DNA of 64,000 bases from Planctomycetaceae bacterium (lineage in GTDB: Bacteria; Planctomycetota; Planctomycetia; Pirellulales; Pirellulaceae): assembly GCA_947463915.1 (NCBI GenBank), contig CANHVO010000003.1, positions 1 to 64,000 on the forward strand, written 5' to 3'. Shown one piece after another: positions 9,973-19,146 of the stretch. Both the position numbers and the translations under genes were made by a program. The notes below the pieces were generated by a model that saw nothing but the letters and a program-made list of their open reading frames with translations, had not been told where the DNA came from and did no database searches. The first letter of the stretch is position 1; the number at the start of each line of letters is the position of its first letter.

Positions 9973-10252
9973 TGGTCAAGAATGTGCGTCACCCTCTTTT
10001 TATGCCGCAGATTTAGTAGCAAAGGGAACATGCTGGAAGCGAAAAACATGGTCGTGCGACTCAATCCCAAAAAGTCACAACGGTTCATTGGTTCGATGAC
10101 TTGGCTGGTGCCGAGTAAAAATCGATCAAGCTGAGCAATGAATCACCGCGGACAGCCGCAAATTTTTTTTCGGGTGATGCATCCTGGCGTCTGAAGCAAG
10201 CTCTCAATTGGAAAAGCGTCTTTTTTTGCTGAGTGAACCATGAATGTTTACC

Positions 10253-10269
10253 TTGGCACAACTTTTGCC
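10253..10269 (+). promoter_or_regulatory. Sigma-54 -24/-12 promoter candidate (TTGGCACAACTTTTGCC)
   Basis: GG-N10-GC with TTGGCAC and TTGC boxes, upstream of the RND operon. Confidence 0.65.
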
Positions 10270-10396
10270 TACTTGCGTCCGCCAGGCAATTACTTCCAAC
10301 GCAAGCAATTCAGCAATGCAATCCAAACGGCTTTGGGCCGGACGTGCACAGAACCAGCCCGACATGAGCCGCATAACGCGAAAACAACGAAAACAG

Positions 10397-11605
10397 ATGA
10401 GTCCAATTCGATCGAGGTTTCTCTTGCTCCTTCCATTGCTGTACTCGGTTCTTGGCTGCGAGAAGCCGAAGGAGGAGGTTCCGCACGAGCACCACAGGAT
10501 TTTGGTTACCAATCCGATGGTGAAAGACACCGTCAACACTCAGCAGTTCGTTTGCCAAATCCACTCTTATCGCCACATCGAGGTTCGCGCTTTGGAAAGT
10601 GGCTACCTCGAGGCGATCCAGGTCAAAGAGGGGCAGGCCGTAAAGAAGGGGGACTCTTTGTTCAAGGTAGTCACGACCCTCTACGAAGCTAGGCTGGAAG
10701 CTGAAATGGCCGAAGCTCAACTTGCTCAGATCGAGCTTGCAAACACCCAAAGGCTTTTTCAGCAAAACGTGGTTGCGCAACCGGAAGTTGCGCTGGCCCA
10801 AGCCAAGCTTGCCAAAGCAAATGCCAAAGTAAAGTTATCCCAGGCTGAATTGAATTTTGCTAATATTGCGGCTCCCTTTGATGGAATTATCGACCATCAG
10901 CGTCATCAGCAAGGCAGCTTGATTTCAGAGGGGGACATTCTAACGACTCTCTCGGACAACAGTGTGATGTGGGTTTATTTCAACGTTCCTGAGTCCCGGT
11001 ATCTTGACTATCAAGCGAGCCCCGACAAAGACAACATCAAGGTGGAACTGGTGCTTGCCAATGGTCAGAAGTTTTCGCAAGCAGGGAAAATTGCAGCAAT
11101 CGAAGCGGACTTCAATAACGAGACAGGAAATATCGCCTTTCGTGCGGATTTTCCGAATCCCGATCGACTTCTGCGTCATGGTCAGACTGGCACCATTTTG
11201 CTTAGCCGCATTGCCAAGGACGCTGTGGTCATACCTCAGCGTGCATCGTTCGATATCCTCTCAAAGAAATACGCATTTGTGGTCGAACCTAGTTCGAGCG
11301 ATCACGAACAGGGCGACAGTCAAGCAAGCGCAGCGGGCAATGCCGAAGCGCAGCCTTTGGCCGAGAACGGATCACATGAAAAGCAAAGTAGCGATGAAAA
11401 GCATGGTATATCTGGAATCGTTCGACAGCGTGAGATTGTGGTGCTGAGTGAGCAGGATGACATTTTTCTGATCAAGGAGGGACTTGGAGCCAACGACAAG
11501 ATCGTTCTAGAAGGTGTTCGCCAAGTTCGCGACGGTGAGGAAATTGAGTATGAGTATCAAACACCAGAACAAACACTCAAGCAACTCAAATTCCACGCAG
11601 AATAG
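10397..11605 (+). CDS. RND efflux periplasmic adaptor (membrane fusion) lipoprotein
   Basis: MSPIRSRFLLLLPLLYSVLGC lipobox, biotinyl-lipoyl hairpin, LSQAELNFANIAAPFDGIIDHQRHQQGSLISEGDILTTL; ORF open from 10244. Confidence 0.9.
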   Translation: MSPIRSRFLLLLPLLYSVLGCEKPKEEVPHEHHRILVTNPMVKDTVNTQQFVCQIHSYRHIEVRALESGYLEAIQVKEGQAVKKGDSLFKVVTTLYEARLEAEMAEAQLAQIELANTQRLFQQNVVAQPEVALAQAKLAKANAKVKLSQAELNFANIAAPFDGIIDHQRHQQGSLISEGDILTTLSDNSVMWVYFNVPESRYLDYQASPDKDNIKVELVLANGQKFSQAGKIAAIEADFNNETGNIAFRADFPNPDRLLRHGQTGTILLSRIAKDAVVIPQRASFDILSKKYAFVVEPSSSDHEQGDSQASAAGNAEAQPLAENGSHEKQSSDEKHGISGIVRQREIVVLSEQDDIFLIKEGLGANDKIVLEGVRQVRDGEEIEYEYQTPEQTLKQLKFHAE

Positions 11606-11620
11606 GTATCTTCGACAACC

Positions 11621-14600
11621 ATGTTTGCAAAAATCCTTCATCGGCCTGCGTTGGCTATCGTAATCTCGTTGATCATTTTATTCCTGGGTGGGTTGGCAAT
11701 CAAAACCTTGCCGATCTCACAGTTCCCAGATGTAGCACCTCCGAGCGTAGTGGTATCGGTTTCTTTCCCTGGTGCTAGCGCCAATGTTTTGGTCGACTCG
11801 GTGTTGGTGATTTTGGAACAATCGATCAATGGTGTTCAAGACATGCGTTACATGATCTCCGATGCCACAAGTGCAGGTGAAGCAACGATTCAAGTCGTCT
11901 TCGAACCTGGGACGAATCCTGACGTAGCGGTCATGAACGTAAATACGCGGGTTCAAGCCGTGAAGAATAATCTTCCTCCCATTGTTGATCGCGAGGGGAT
12001 TATCGTCATGCAGAACATGTCAAGCATGTTAATGTATGTAGACCTCTACAGCACGGACGAAAAGGTAGATCAGAACTTTCTCTACAACTTCGCAAATGTA
12101 AATGTTCTGCCAGAGATCAAACGCATTCAGGGTGTGGCACGACCGACAATCCTCGGCAACCGAGCGTATGCGATGCGGCTCGAATTGAATTTGGATCGGA
12201 TGCGAGCCTACGGTGTATCCGCCGAGGATGTGATGAAGGCGGTAGCTGAGCAAAGCATGATTGGTTCTCCAGGACGTCTTGGACAGGCTACCGGAACGAC
12301 GTCGCAAACGATTGAGTATGTGTTGACCTGGGGCGGGCGCTATGACAAACCAGAACAATATGAAAACATTATTCTCAAGGCAAACCCTGAGGGGGAAATC
12401 CTTCGCATGAAGGACATCTCCAAGGTCTCGTTGGGCTCTTCCTTTTACGATCTTTACTCGGACCTTGATGGCAAGCCGTCTGCGGCGATTGTACTCAAGC
12501 AAACCCCTGGTTCCAATGCTTCAGAAGTCATTGACAAAGTAAAGGAGAAGCTCAAGGAGATCCAAAGGGAATCGTTTCCACCTGGCATGGCCTATGAGAT
12601 CAGCTACGACGTATCAAGCTTTCTAGATGCGTCCATTGAGAAGGTTTTGCACACGCTTTTCGAAGCCTTCATTCTAGTATCACTTGTGGTCTTCCTGTTC
12701 CTCGGGGACCTTCGCAGCACGCTTATTCCGATCCTTGCGGTCCCGGTGTCCTTGATTGGCGCATTCTTTTTCATGCTGATGTTCGGTCTGTCGATTAACT
12801 TGATCACACTTTTTGCGCTCGTCCTAGCGATCGGGGTGGTGGTGGACGATGCGATCGTCGTCGTCGAAGCAGTGCACGAGAAAATGCATACAAAACACAT
12901 CGGCCCCTATCGAGCAACGCAGGAAGTAATGCACGAGATCAGTGGTGCCATTATTGCAATCACGATGACCATGACCGCGGTATTTGTGCCTGTCACTTTC
13001 ATGACTGGACCTGTGGGTGTTTTCTACCGGCAGTTCGGTTTGACCATGGCCATGTCAATCGTTCTTTCTGGCTTGGTCGCATTGACGCTGACACCTGTCC
13101 TGTGCGCAATGATCCTCCGACCTCACACTGCACACCGGGGCAACAATGCTTTGGTTGGATTTGTGAATCGCAGTATTCATAAAATCTCAGGCCGTTTTGC
13201 AAATGGGATACGCATCTTGCTTGCCATTCTGCTTGGATTTGCGGCGGGCTATGGTGTTTACCGACTACTGAATGTTGAGATAGTACACCACTTGCTTTCG
13301 GAGCAGATTCCGCTCAACGAAACGCTCATTTTGTGTATCTCTGTGGCTATGGCCTTGCTTTTCACTCTAACTTTTCGTTCGATACTTTCAGGTTCTGGTC
13401 CAAATGAAGTGAAGATCCGTGGTCCACTTGGGATGTGCCTCCATGTTTTTAATCGCATTGTCGAGTTTGTTACAAATGGTTACGCCGGAATTCTACGACT
13501 GGTCGTCCCTCGCCGCGTGTTGACCATGCTCATCGTTGGCGGATTCGGCTATGGTATATTTGTCGTGAACGGATTGCTACCTTCCGGATTTATCCCGCTC
13601 GAAGACCAAGGGGTCATCTATGGAATCATTCAGACACCACCAGGTTCCACTCTCGAGTACACGAACGCGAAGTCGCATGAATTGCAAGCGCTCTGCAAGT
13701 CGTTTGATGAAGTGACAACGGTGTCATCGATCGCTGGGTACGAGATTTTGACTCAAGGCCGAGGTTCGAACGCTGGTACGTGCCTCATCAACCTTAAGCC
13801 CTGGGTAGAAAGGAAGTTGACATCGAAAGAGATCATCGCAGAACTGGAGAAGAAGGCGAGCAAGATCGCCAATGTCAAACTTGAGTTCTATGAGCCACCC
13901 GCCGTTCCCGGCTTCGGTGCAGCCGGGGGTTTCTCCTTGAACTTGCTCGACAAGACCAACAGTGGCAACTACGCCCAGATGGGTGAGGTCACCGATAAAT
14001 TCATTGCGGCCTTAGAGAAACGCCCTGAACTTAAGGGTCTATTTACCTTCTTTGCAAGCGACTATCCGCAGTACGAGTTAGTCATTGACAATGACGCTGC
14101 CATGCAGAAAGGTATTTCGATTGCCGACGCGATGAACAACCTATCGATTGTTGTCGGCAGCACATGGGAACAGGGATTTGTGCGTTTCGGCCAGTTCTAC
14201 AAAGTTTACGTCCAGGCAGCGCCTGAGTTTCGGCGACTTCCAAGCGATCTCGACAACATGTTTGTCAAGAATGACAAAGGCGATATGGTACCGTACTCAG
14301 CATTCTTGAAGTTAAAAAAGAAGCAAGGCTTGAATGAAATCAGTCGCTATAACCTCTATACCACGGCTGCTATCCAGGGTGCACCCGCATCTGGCTATAG
14401 TACTGGCCAAGCGATCGCGGCGATCCAAGAAGTCGCTAGGGAATCGCTTCCTCGCGGATTCGATATTGACTGGCAGGGCCTTTCCTACGACGAAGCCAAA
14501 AAAGGGAACACGGCAATTTACATTTTTTTAATCGTGATTGTCTTCGTCTATTTGGTTTTGGTCGGTCAATACGAGAGTTTTCTGTTGCCTCTTGCCGTCA

Positions 14601-15079
14601 TCATCTCATTGCCGATCGGGCTTTTCGGCTCCTTTTTGTTTTTAAGAGCCATGGGCCTTTCCAACGATGTTTATGCCCAAATCGGCCTTGTCATGCTGGT
14701 TGGGCTGCTAGGCAAGAATGCAATCCTCATTGTGGAATTTGCAGTGCAGCGCCGTCATGAAGGAGTAAGCCTAATCGATGCCGGGGTTGAAGGCGGGAAG
14801 TTGCGATTCCGACCAATCTTGATGACTTCATTCGCCTTCATCGCAGGCATGATCCCTCTCGTTCGGGCGACAGGCCCAGGTGCAATCGGAAATAGGACCA
14901 TTGGTACGACTGCGGTCGGTGGGATGCTGTTAGGAACCGTCATTGGAGTGCTTGTCATCCCAGGGCTGTACTACCTTTTTGCAAAGATTGCGGACGGACG
15001 CAAAATCCTCAAGGACGAGACCGATCAGCCATTAAGCGAGCGCTTCGAACATGACTCGATCGTGGCTGACGGTCATTAG
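11621..15079 (+). CDS. RND efflux pump inner-membrane permease (HAE1/AcrB-like)
   Basis: 1152 aa; N-terminal FAKILHRPALAIVISLIILFLGGLAIKTLPISQFPDVAPPSVVVS, VVDDAIVVVE, GLLGKNAILIVEFA motifs. Confidence 0.97.
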   Translation: MFAKILHRPALAIVISLIILFLGGLAIKTLPISQFPDVAPPSVVVSVSFPGASANVLVDSVLVILEQSINGVQDMRYMISDATSAGEATIQVVFEPGTNPDVAVMNVNTRVQAVKNNLPPIVDREGIIVMQNMSSMLMYVDLYSTDEKVDQNFLYNFANVNVLPEIKRIQGVARPTILGNRAYAMRLELNLDRMRAYGVSAEDVMKAVAEQSMIGSPGRLGQATGTTSQTIEYVLTWGGRYDKPEQYENIILKANPEGEILRMKDISKVSLGSSFYDLYSDLDGKPSAAIVLKQTPGSNASEVIDKVKEKLKEIQRESFPPGMAYEISYDVSSFLDASIEKVLHTLFEAFILVSLVVFLFLGDLRSTLIPILAVPVSLIGAFFFMLMFGLSINLITLFALVLAIGVVVDDAIVVVEAVHEKMHTKHIGPYRATQEVMHEISGAIIAITMTMTAVFVPVTFMTGPVGVFYRQFGLTMAMSIVLSGLVALTLTPVLCAMILRPHTAHRGNNALVGFVNRSIHKISGRFANGIRILLAILLGFAAGYGVYRLLNVEIVHHLLSEQIPLNETLILCISVAMALLFTLTFRSILSGSGPNEVKIRGPLGMCLHVFNRIVEFVTNGYAGILRLVVPRRVLTMLIVGGFGYGIFVVNGLLPSGFIPLEDQGVIYGIIQTPPGSTLEYTNAKSHELQALCKSFDEVTTVSSIAGYEILTQGRGSNAGTCLINLKPWVERKLTSKEIIAELEKKASKIANVKLEFYEPPAVPGFGAAGGFSLNLLDKTNSGNYAQMGEVTDKFIAALEKRPELKGLFTFFASDYPQYELVIDNDAAMQKGISIADAMNNLSIVVGSTWEQGFVRFGQFYKVYVQAAPEFRRLPSDLDNMFVKNDKGDMVPYSAFLKLKKKQGLNEISRYNLYTTAAIQGAPASGYSTGQAIAAIQEVARESLPRGFDIDWQGLSYDEAKKGNTAIYIFLIVIVFVYLVLVGQYESFLLPLAVIISLPIGLFGSFLFLRAMGLSNDVYAQIGLVMLVGLLGKNAILIVEFAVQRRHEGVSLIDAGVEGGKLRFRPILMTSFAFIAGMIPLVRATGPGAIGNRTIGTTAVGGMLLGTVIGVLVIPGLYYLFAKIADGRKILKDETDQPLSERFEHDSIVADGH

Positions 15080-15338
15080 CCAGGATGAGGAACTTCTGGA
15101 GGTAGCCACACAATTCGGACTACGAACAAACGCATGCAGGGTGAGTATCTTGGCTTACCCCTACAAGTTACGGCTGCCTCCACACAGTCTGCAAAATCTT
15201 GCACACTTCGTTTCAAAGTTGCAAACGAATATCTTTACATCACCCCAATACCCGTCAAGTAGTTGTAAACAGCGAGACGAAGATGGAGTTACTACCAGAC
15301 AGGGATTGTCCTGGGATTAACAGTCAAGGAATCGACAA

Positions 15339-16889
15339 ATGACGGTAACGGGCAAATTTCCGAGCAACAAGCTCACGAGGCGTTTTTTCGTTAGTTCGAT
15401 GGTTTCGGGACTTACGGCCGTAGGTGCGGGCTGCAAAATCCCTGGACTCTGTAGACCAGACCGAGCCCATCCAGTTCCGGATACATTCAACGGCGATATG
15501 AACTGGGACAGCTCTGCGTGCGTCGAGCTAAACGAGTTCTTCAATGACCCTATGCTAACGAGCTTGGTCTACCAAGCACTCGTCGATAACCAAGAGTTAA
15601 AGATCTTGGCACAGGACATTCGGATCGCGAACAACGAAGTTCTTGCTAGACGCGGTGCTTATTTCCCATTCGTTTTCTTTGGAGCCCGAGCGGGAGCAGA
15701 AAAGTCTGGTGATTTCACGCGAGAGGGGGCAGTCGAAAGCAATCTAATGGCTAGCGGAAAATCGTTTCCTGACCCGCTCCCCGATTTCCTGGTTGGAACA
15801 AATGTCTCGTGGGAGATCGATATCTGGAAAAAACTACGAAACGCTCGCAGTGCTGCTGCGCTTCGCTACTTGGGAACAAATGATGGTAGAAACTACGTTT
15901 TGACTCGTTTGATAGCGGATATCGCGGAAGAGTATTACGCTCTCTTGGCATTGGATAAGCAACTTGAAACGCTTGATAAGACGATTGAGCTTCAAGAAAA
16001 AAGCTTGGAGTTTGCAATGGCCAAAAAAGAGGCTGGTCGTGGAACTGAACTTGCCGTGCAACGGTTTCAAGCAGAAGTGCGAAAGAACCAGAGCGAGAAA
16101 CTAGTCATCGCGCAGGAGATTGTCGAAGCGGAGAATCGAATCAATTACATTGCCGGTCGCTTCCCTCAAAGGGTCGATCGTCGCTCGGTGGATTTCATCA
16201 ATCTGAATTTGCACTCATTGAGCGCCGGAGTTCCTGCGCAACTGCTTCAGAACCGCAATGATATTCGTCAAGCCGAACGGGAACTTGCTGCCGCGGGGCT
16301 CGAAGTGCAGGTGGCCCGGGCGAACTTTTATCCCTCCCTCAACATTAGTGCGGGCGTCGGCTATCGCGCCTTTGATGGCGGGTTTCTTTTCTCCACTCCA
16401 GCATCACTGGTTTACAACGCCTTTGGAGACGTGGTCGCGCCTCTTATCAATCGGGCGGCGATCAAGGCTGCTTACATGACTGCCAATGCAGAGCAATTGC
16501 AAGCGGTTTATCGATATCAGCAGACCGTATTGAATGCCTTTACAGAAGTGATGAACTTCATGAGTAAAGTCGAAAAGTATGGTCAAAGTATCGAGATTAA
16601 GAAGCAGCAGTTGGAATCGCTAGAAGCGTCCGTCGATTCCGCAACCAAGCTCTTTCAGAACGCACGAGCCGAATATGTCGAGGTACTTCTGGCGCAGCGC
16701 GATCTGCAGGATGCAAAGATCGTCATCATCGAAACCAAAAAGCAACAATTGGCCGCAATCGTCAACGCATATCAAGCTCTGGGGGGGGGTATGGTTCGAA
16801 ACTTCAGTACAACAAACTTCTTAGTTGCCAACAATAGTTTCGGCGAGAACACGAACGAAGTGGAAAATTCGCAGACAGAAACAAAATAA
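15339..16889 (+). CDS. Outer-membrane efflux factor (TolC/NodT family)
   Basis: 516 aa; IDIWKKLRNARSAA, RNDIRQAERELAAAGLEVQVARANFYPSLNIS; N-terminal TRRFFVSSMVSGLTAVGAGC. Confidence 0.93.
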   Translation: MTVTGKFPSNKLTRRFFVSSMVSGLTAVGAGCKIPGLCRPDRAHPVPDTFNGDMNWDSSACVELNEFFNDPMLTSLVYQALVDNQELKILAQDIRIANNEVLARRGAYFPFVFFGARAGAEKSGDFTREGAVESNLMASGKSFPDPLPDFLVGTNVSWEIDIWKKLRNARSAAALRYLGTNDGRNYVLTRLIADIAEEYYALLALDKQLETLDKTIELQEKSLEFAMAKKEAGRGTELAVQRFQAEVRKNQSEKLVIAQEIVEAENRINYIAGRFPQRVDRRSVDFINLNLHSLSAGVPAQLLQNRNDIRQAERELAAAGLEVQVARANFYPSLNISAGVGYRAFDGGFLFSTPASLVYNAFGDVVAPLINRAAIKAAYMTANAEQLQAVYRYQQTVLNAFTEVMNFMSKVEKYGQSIEIKKQQLESLEASVDSATKLFQNARAEYVEVLLAQRDLQDAKIVIIETKKQQLAAIVNAYQALGGGMVRNFSTTNFLVANNSFGENTNEVENSQTETK

Positions 16890-16893
16890 CCGC

Positions 16894-17110
16894 GTAGCCG
16901 ATCTCGCCCGAGTTTGGATAGAGTAAGCTCGTAGCCGATCTCGCCGCAGTTTGGATAGAGTAACCTCGTAGCCGATCTCGCCAGAGTTTGGATAGAGTAA
17001 CCTCGTAGCCGATCTCGCCAGAGTTTGGATAGAGTAAGCTCGTAGCCGATCTCGCCAGAGATCGGACGCTTTCATGCGTTGAGATACCACGCAGCCAAAG
17101 TCAGGCCACT
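16894..17110 (+). repeat. R3 family: 37-bp tandem array (GTAGCCGATCTCGCCAGAGTTTGGATAGAGTAACCTC) ending in one copy with the opposite arm
   Basis: Unit starts at 16894, 16931, 16968, 17005 and 17042 (exact 37-bp period); last copy followed by AGCCAAAGTCAGGCCACTTCGGTTACC arm. Confidence 0.92.
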
Positions 17111-17253
17111 TCGGTTACCAATAGCGGATTGAAATTGTCCTGGGTGGCAAATTTTCATCCAGCGCTGGCTATTACGCGAAGTTCTGTCCCCATGCACAGC
17201 GCCCTGTGCAAACCGCCAACAACACATTCCCTCTACGCTCCTGGCGCTTACGT

Positions 17254-18726
17254 CTAATCCATTTCCAGCTTGGCGGATCTTTCAAGCGACATACCAAGAG
17301 CCTCCATCCGGGTCCTTAGAGTTGTTCGTGTGATCCCAAGGCGTTTGGCCGCATGCGTTAGATTACCATTGGTATGTTCTAAAACCTCAGCAAAGATCTT
17401 CTGATCTACTATCCCAATTAGTTCACGATGAATGTCGTCACAACCGGTAGCTAGTAGGCTGCGAGTGAGTTCAGACAAGTTTACCGTGCCATTTCGGCTG
17501 CTCCGCGTTTCAGTCGATTCCATTGCGCGAGCTCCCGTTTTGACTTGGGATTCTGGCTTGCGAACGGAATCGGGGAGATAAGCTGGAACGATCACGATCC
17601 CGGTGGCGAGTAGCAACGCGTATTTGACGACGCTTTGCAATTCACGAACGTTACCAGGCCAACGATACTGAGTCATTAGATTCAATGCCTCGGGGGAGTA
17701 ACCAGAGATCTCTTTCCCGAGTTCTTTGGCAAACCGACGTAAGAAAAAGTTGGCTAACAGGACAATGTCTTCGCCACGCTCGCGGAGGGGCGGCAGCTGA
17801 ATTGTGTAGACATTCAGACGATAAAACAGATCGCTTCGAAACTCTTTATCCTCCATAGCTTGTTGAAGGTTGCGGTTCGTTGCCGCCACAATCCGTGCGT
17901 TGGTGTGGATCGTCTCAAGGCTACCCACACGTTCGAAGGTTTGATCTTGCAAAACACGGAGCATCTTTGTTTGCATGAGGGGAGTCATGTCACCGATTTC
18001 GTCGAGGAATAGGGTGCCGTCGTTACAGAGTTCAAACTTGCCCACCTTCTTGCGTTCAGCCCCCGTAAATGCCCCTTTCTCATGACCAAACAGTTCACTT
18101 TCGAGTAAGTTCTCCGGTATCGCTGCACAATTGATCGCTAGGAAACGTCCCGCGGATCGCTGACTGTATTGATAGATAGCTCGTGCAATGACCTCTTTGC
18201 CCGTCCCACTTTCGCCCAAAATCAACACGGTTACGTTTTGACGAGCAACTCGGCCGATGGAACGATAAACTTCCTGCATGGCAGGACAGCTTCCGATCAA
18301 TGGATCGCAGGACGCATCTGTTTGCTGCTCATCGGTGGAGTCGTTCGGGACGACCGCTGGAGTCCGTGTCATTCGACTGGTTTCGGCCGCTTCCTCGACC
18401 AGTTTGATCAAACTATCGGGATCAAAGGGCTTAAGGATGTACTCGAACGCCCCTCGCTGCATCGCTTCGATCGCTGTTTGTGAAGTGCCTCGCCCTGTCA
18501 TGAGAATGATAGGGACTTTTGCATCGATAAGGTGCAATCTCTCAAATGTTTCCATTCCCGACATGTCCGGCAATCGGATATCGCACAGCACCACATCCGG
18601 CGTGGAGCTTCGGAACGCTTCCACACCTTGATGAGCCGTTAGACAAGTCGTGACTTGATCATCTGGAAACGTCATTTCGATGGTTTCAAGAATCATGGGC
18701 TCGTCATCAATAACTAGTAAACGCAT
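17254..18726 (-). CDS. NtrC-family sigma-54-dependent response regulator
   Basis: REC domain, [33 protein letters not shown]-terminal Fis HTH. Confidence 0.97.
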   Translation of the reverse strand: MRLLVIDDEPMILETIEMTFPDDQVTTCLTAHQGVEAFRSSTPDVVLCDIRLPDMSGMETFERLHLIDAKVPIILMTGRGTSQTAIEAMQRGAFEYILKPFDPDSLIKLVEEAAETSRMTRTPAVVPNDSTDEQQTDASCDPLIGSCPAMQEVYRSIGRVARQNVTVLILGESGTGKEVIARAIYQYSQRSAGRFLAINCAAIPENLLESELFGHEKGAFTGAERKKVGKFELCNDGTLFLDEIGDMTPLMQTKMLRVLQDQTFERVGSLETIHTNARIVAATNRNLQQAMEDKEFRSDLFYRLNVYTIQLPPLRERGEDIVLLANFFLRRFAKELGKEISGYSPEALNLMTQYRWPGNVRELQSVVKYALLLATGIVIVPAYLPDSVRKPESQVKTGARAMESTETRSSRNGTVNLSELTRSLLATGCDDIHRELIGIVDQKIFAEVLEHTNGNLTHAAKRLGITRTTLRTRMEALGMSLERSAKLEMD

Positions 18727-18771
18727 AAAATCGGTTGTCGCTGTTTTTGTCTATAGTGTGGAATTTCTTTG

Positions 18772-19146
18772 GTAGCCGATCTCGCCAGAGATAGGCATTT
18801 TCTTCGTAGCCGATCTCGCCAGAGATTGGAGGGTTACGGAATCGGTTGTTGGTGCATCCAAAGTCTGGCGACTTCGGCTACGGGGTTTCGGATCGTAGCC
18901 GATCTCGCCAGAGATTGGAGGATTGCGGAAAGGGTGTTGGCGTGTCCAAAGTCTGGCGACTTCGGCTACGGGGTTTCGGATCGTAGCCGATCTCGCCAGA
19001 GATTGGAGGGTTACGGAAAGGGTTGTTGGTGCGTCCAAAGTCTGGCGACTTCGGCTACGGGGTTTCGGATCGTAGCCGATCTCGCCAGAGATTGGAGGAT
19101 TGCGGAAAGGGTTGTTGTGCGTCCAAAGTCTGCCGACTTCTGCTAC
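18772..19146 (+). repeat. R3 family: 88-89-bp tandem palindromic array in the HK-RR intergenic region
   Basis: Unit starts at 18806, 18895, 18983 and 19072 plus a leading partial; each GTAGCCGATCTCGCCAGAGATTGGAG...TCCAAAGTCTGGCGACTTCGGCTAC. Confidence 0.93.

Noticed and set aside
11717-14958. Antisense ORFs within the RND permease gene
   Set aside because: Shadow ORFs on the opposite strand of a clear 1152-aa gene; no recognisable motifs or RBS.
16894-17110. Possible CRISPR array (regular 37-bp period)
   Set aside because: Units are contiguous with no unique spacers and no cas genes nearby; it is a tandem repeat.
18772-19146. Possible CRISPR array (four ~89-bp units)
   Set aside because: The region between conserved arms is nearly identical in each unit, so there are no spacers.
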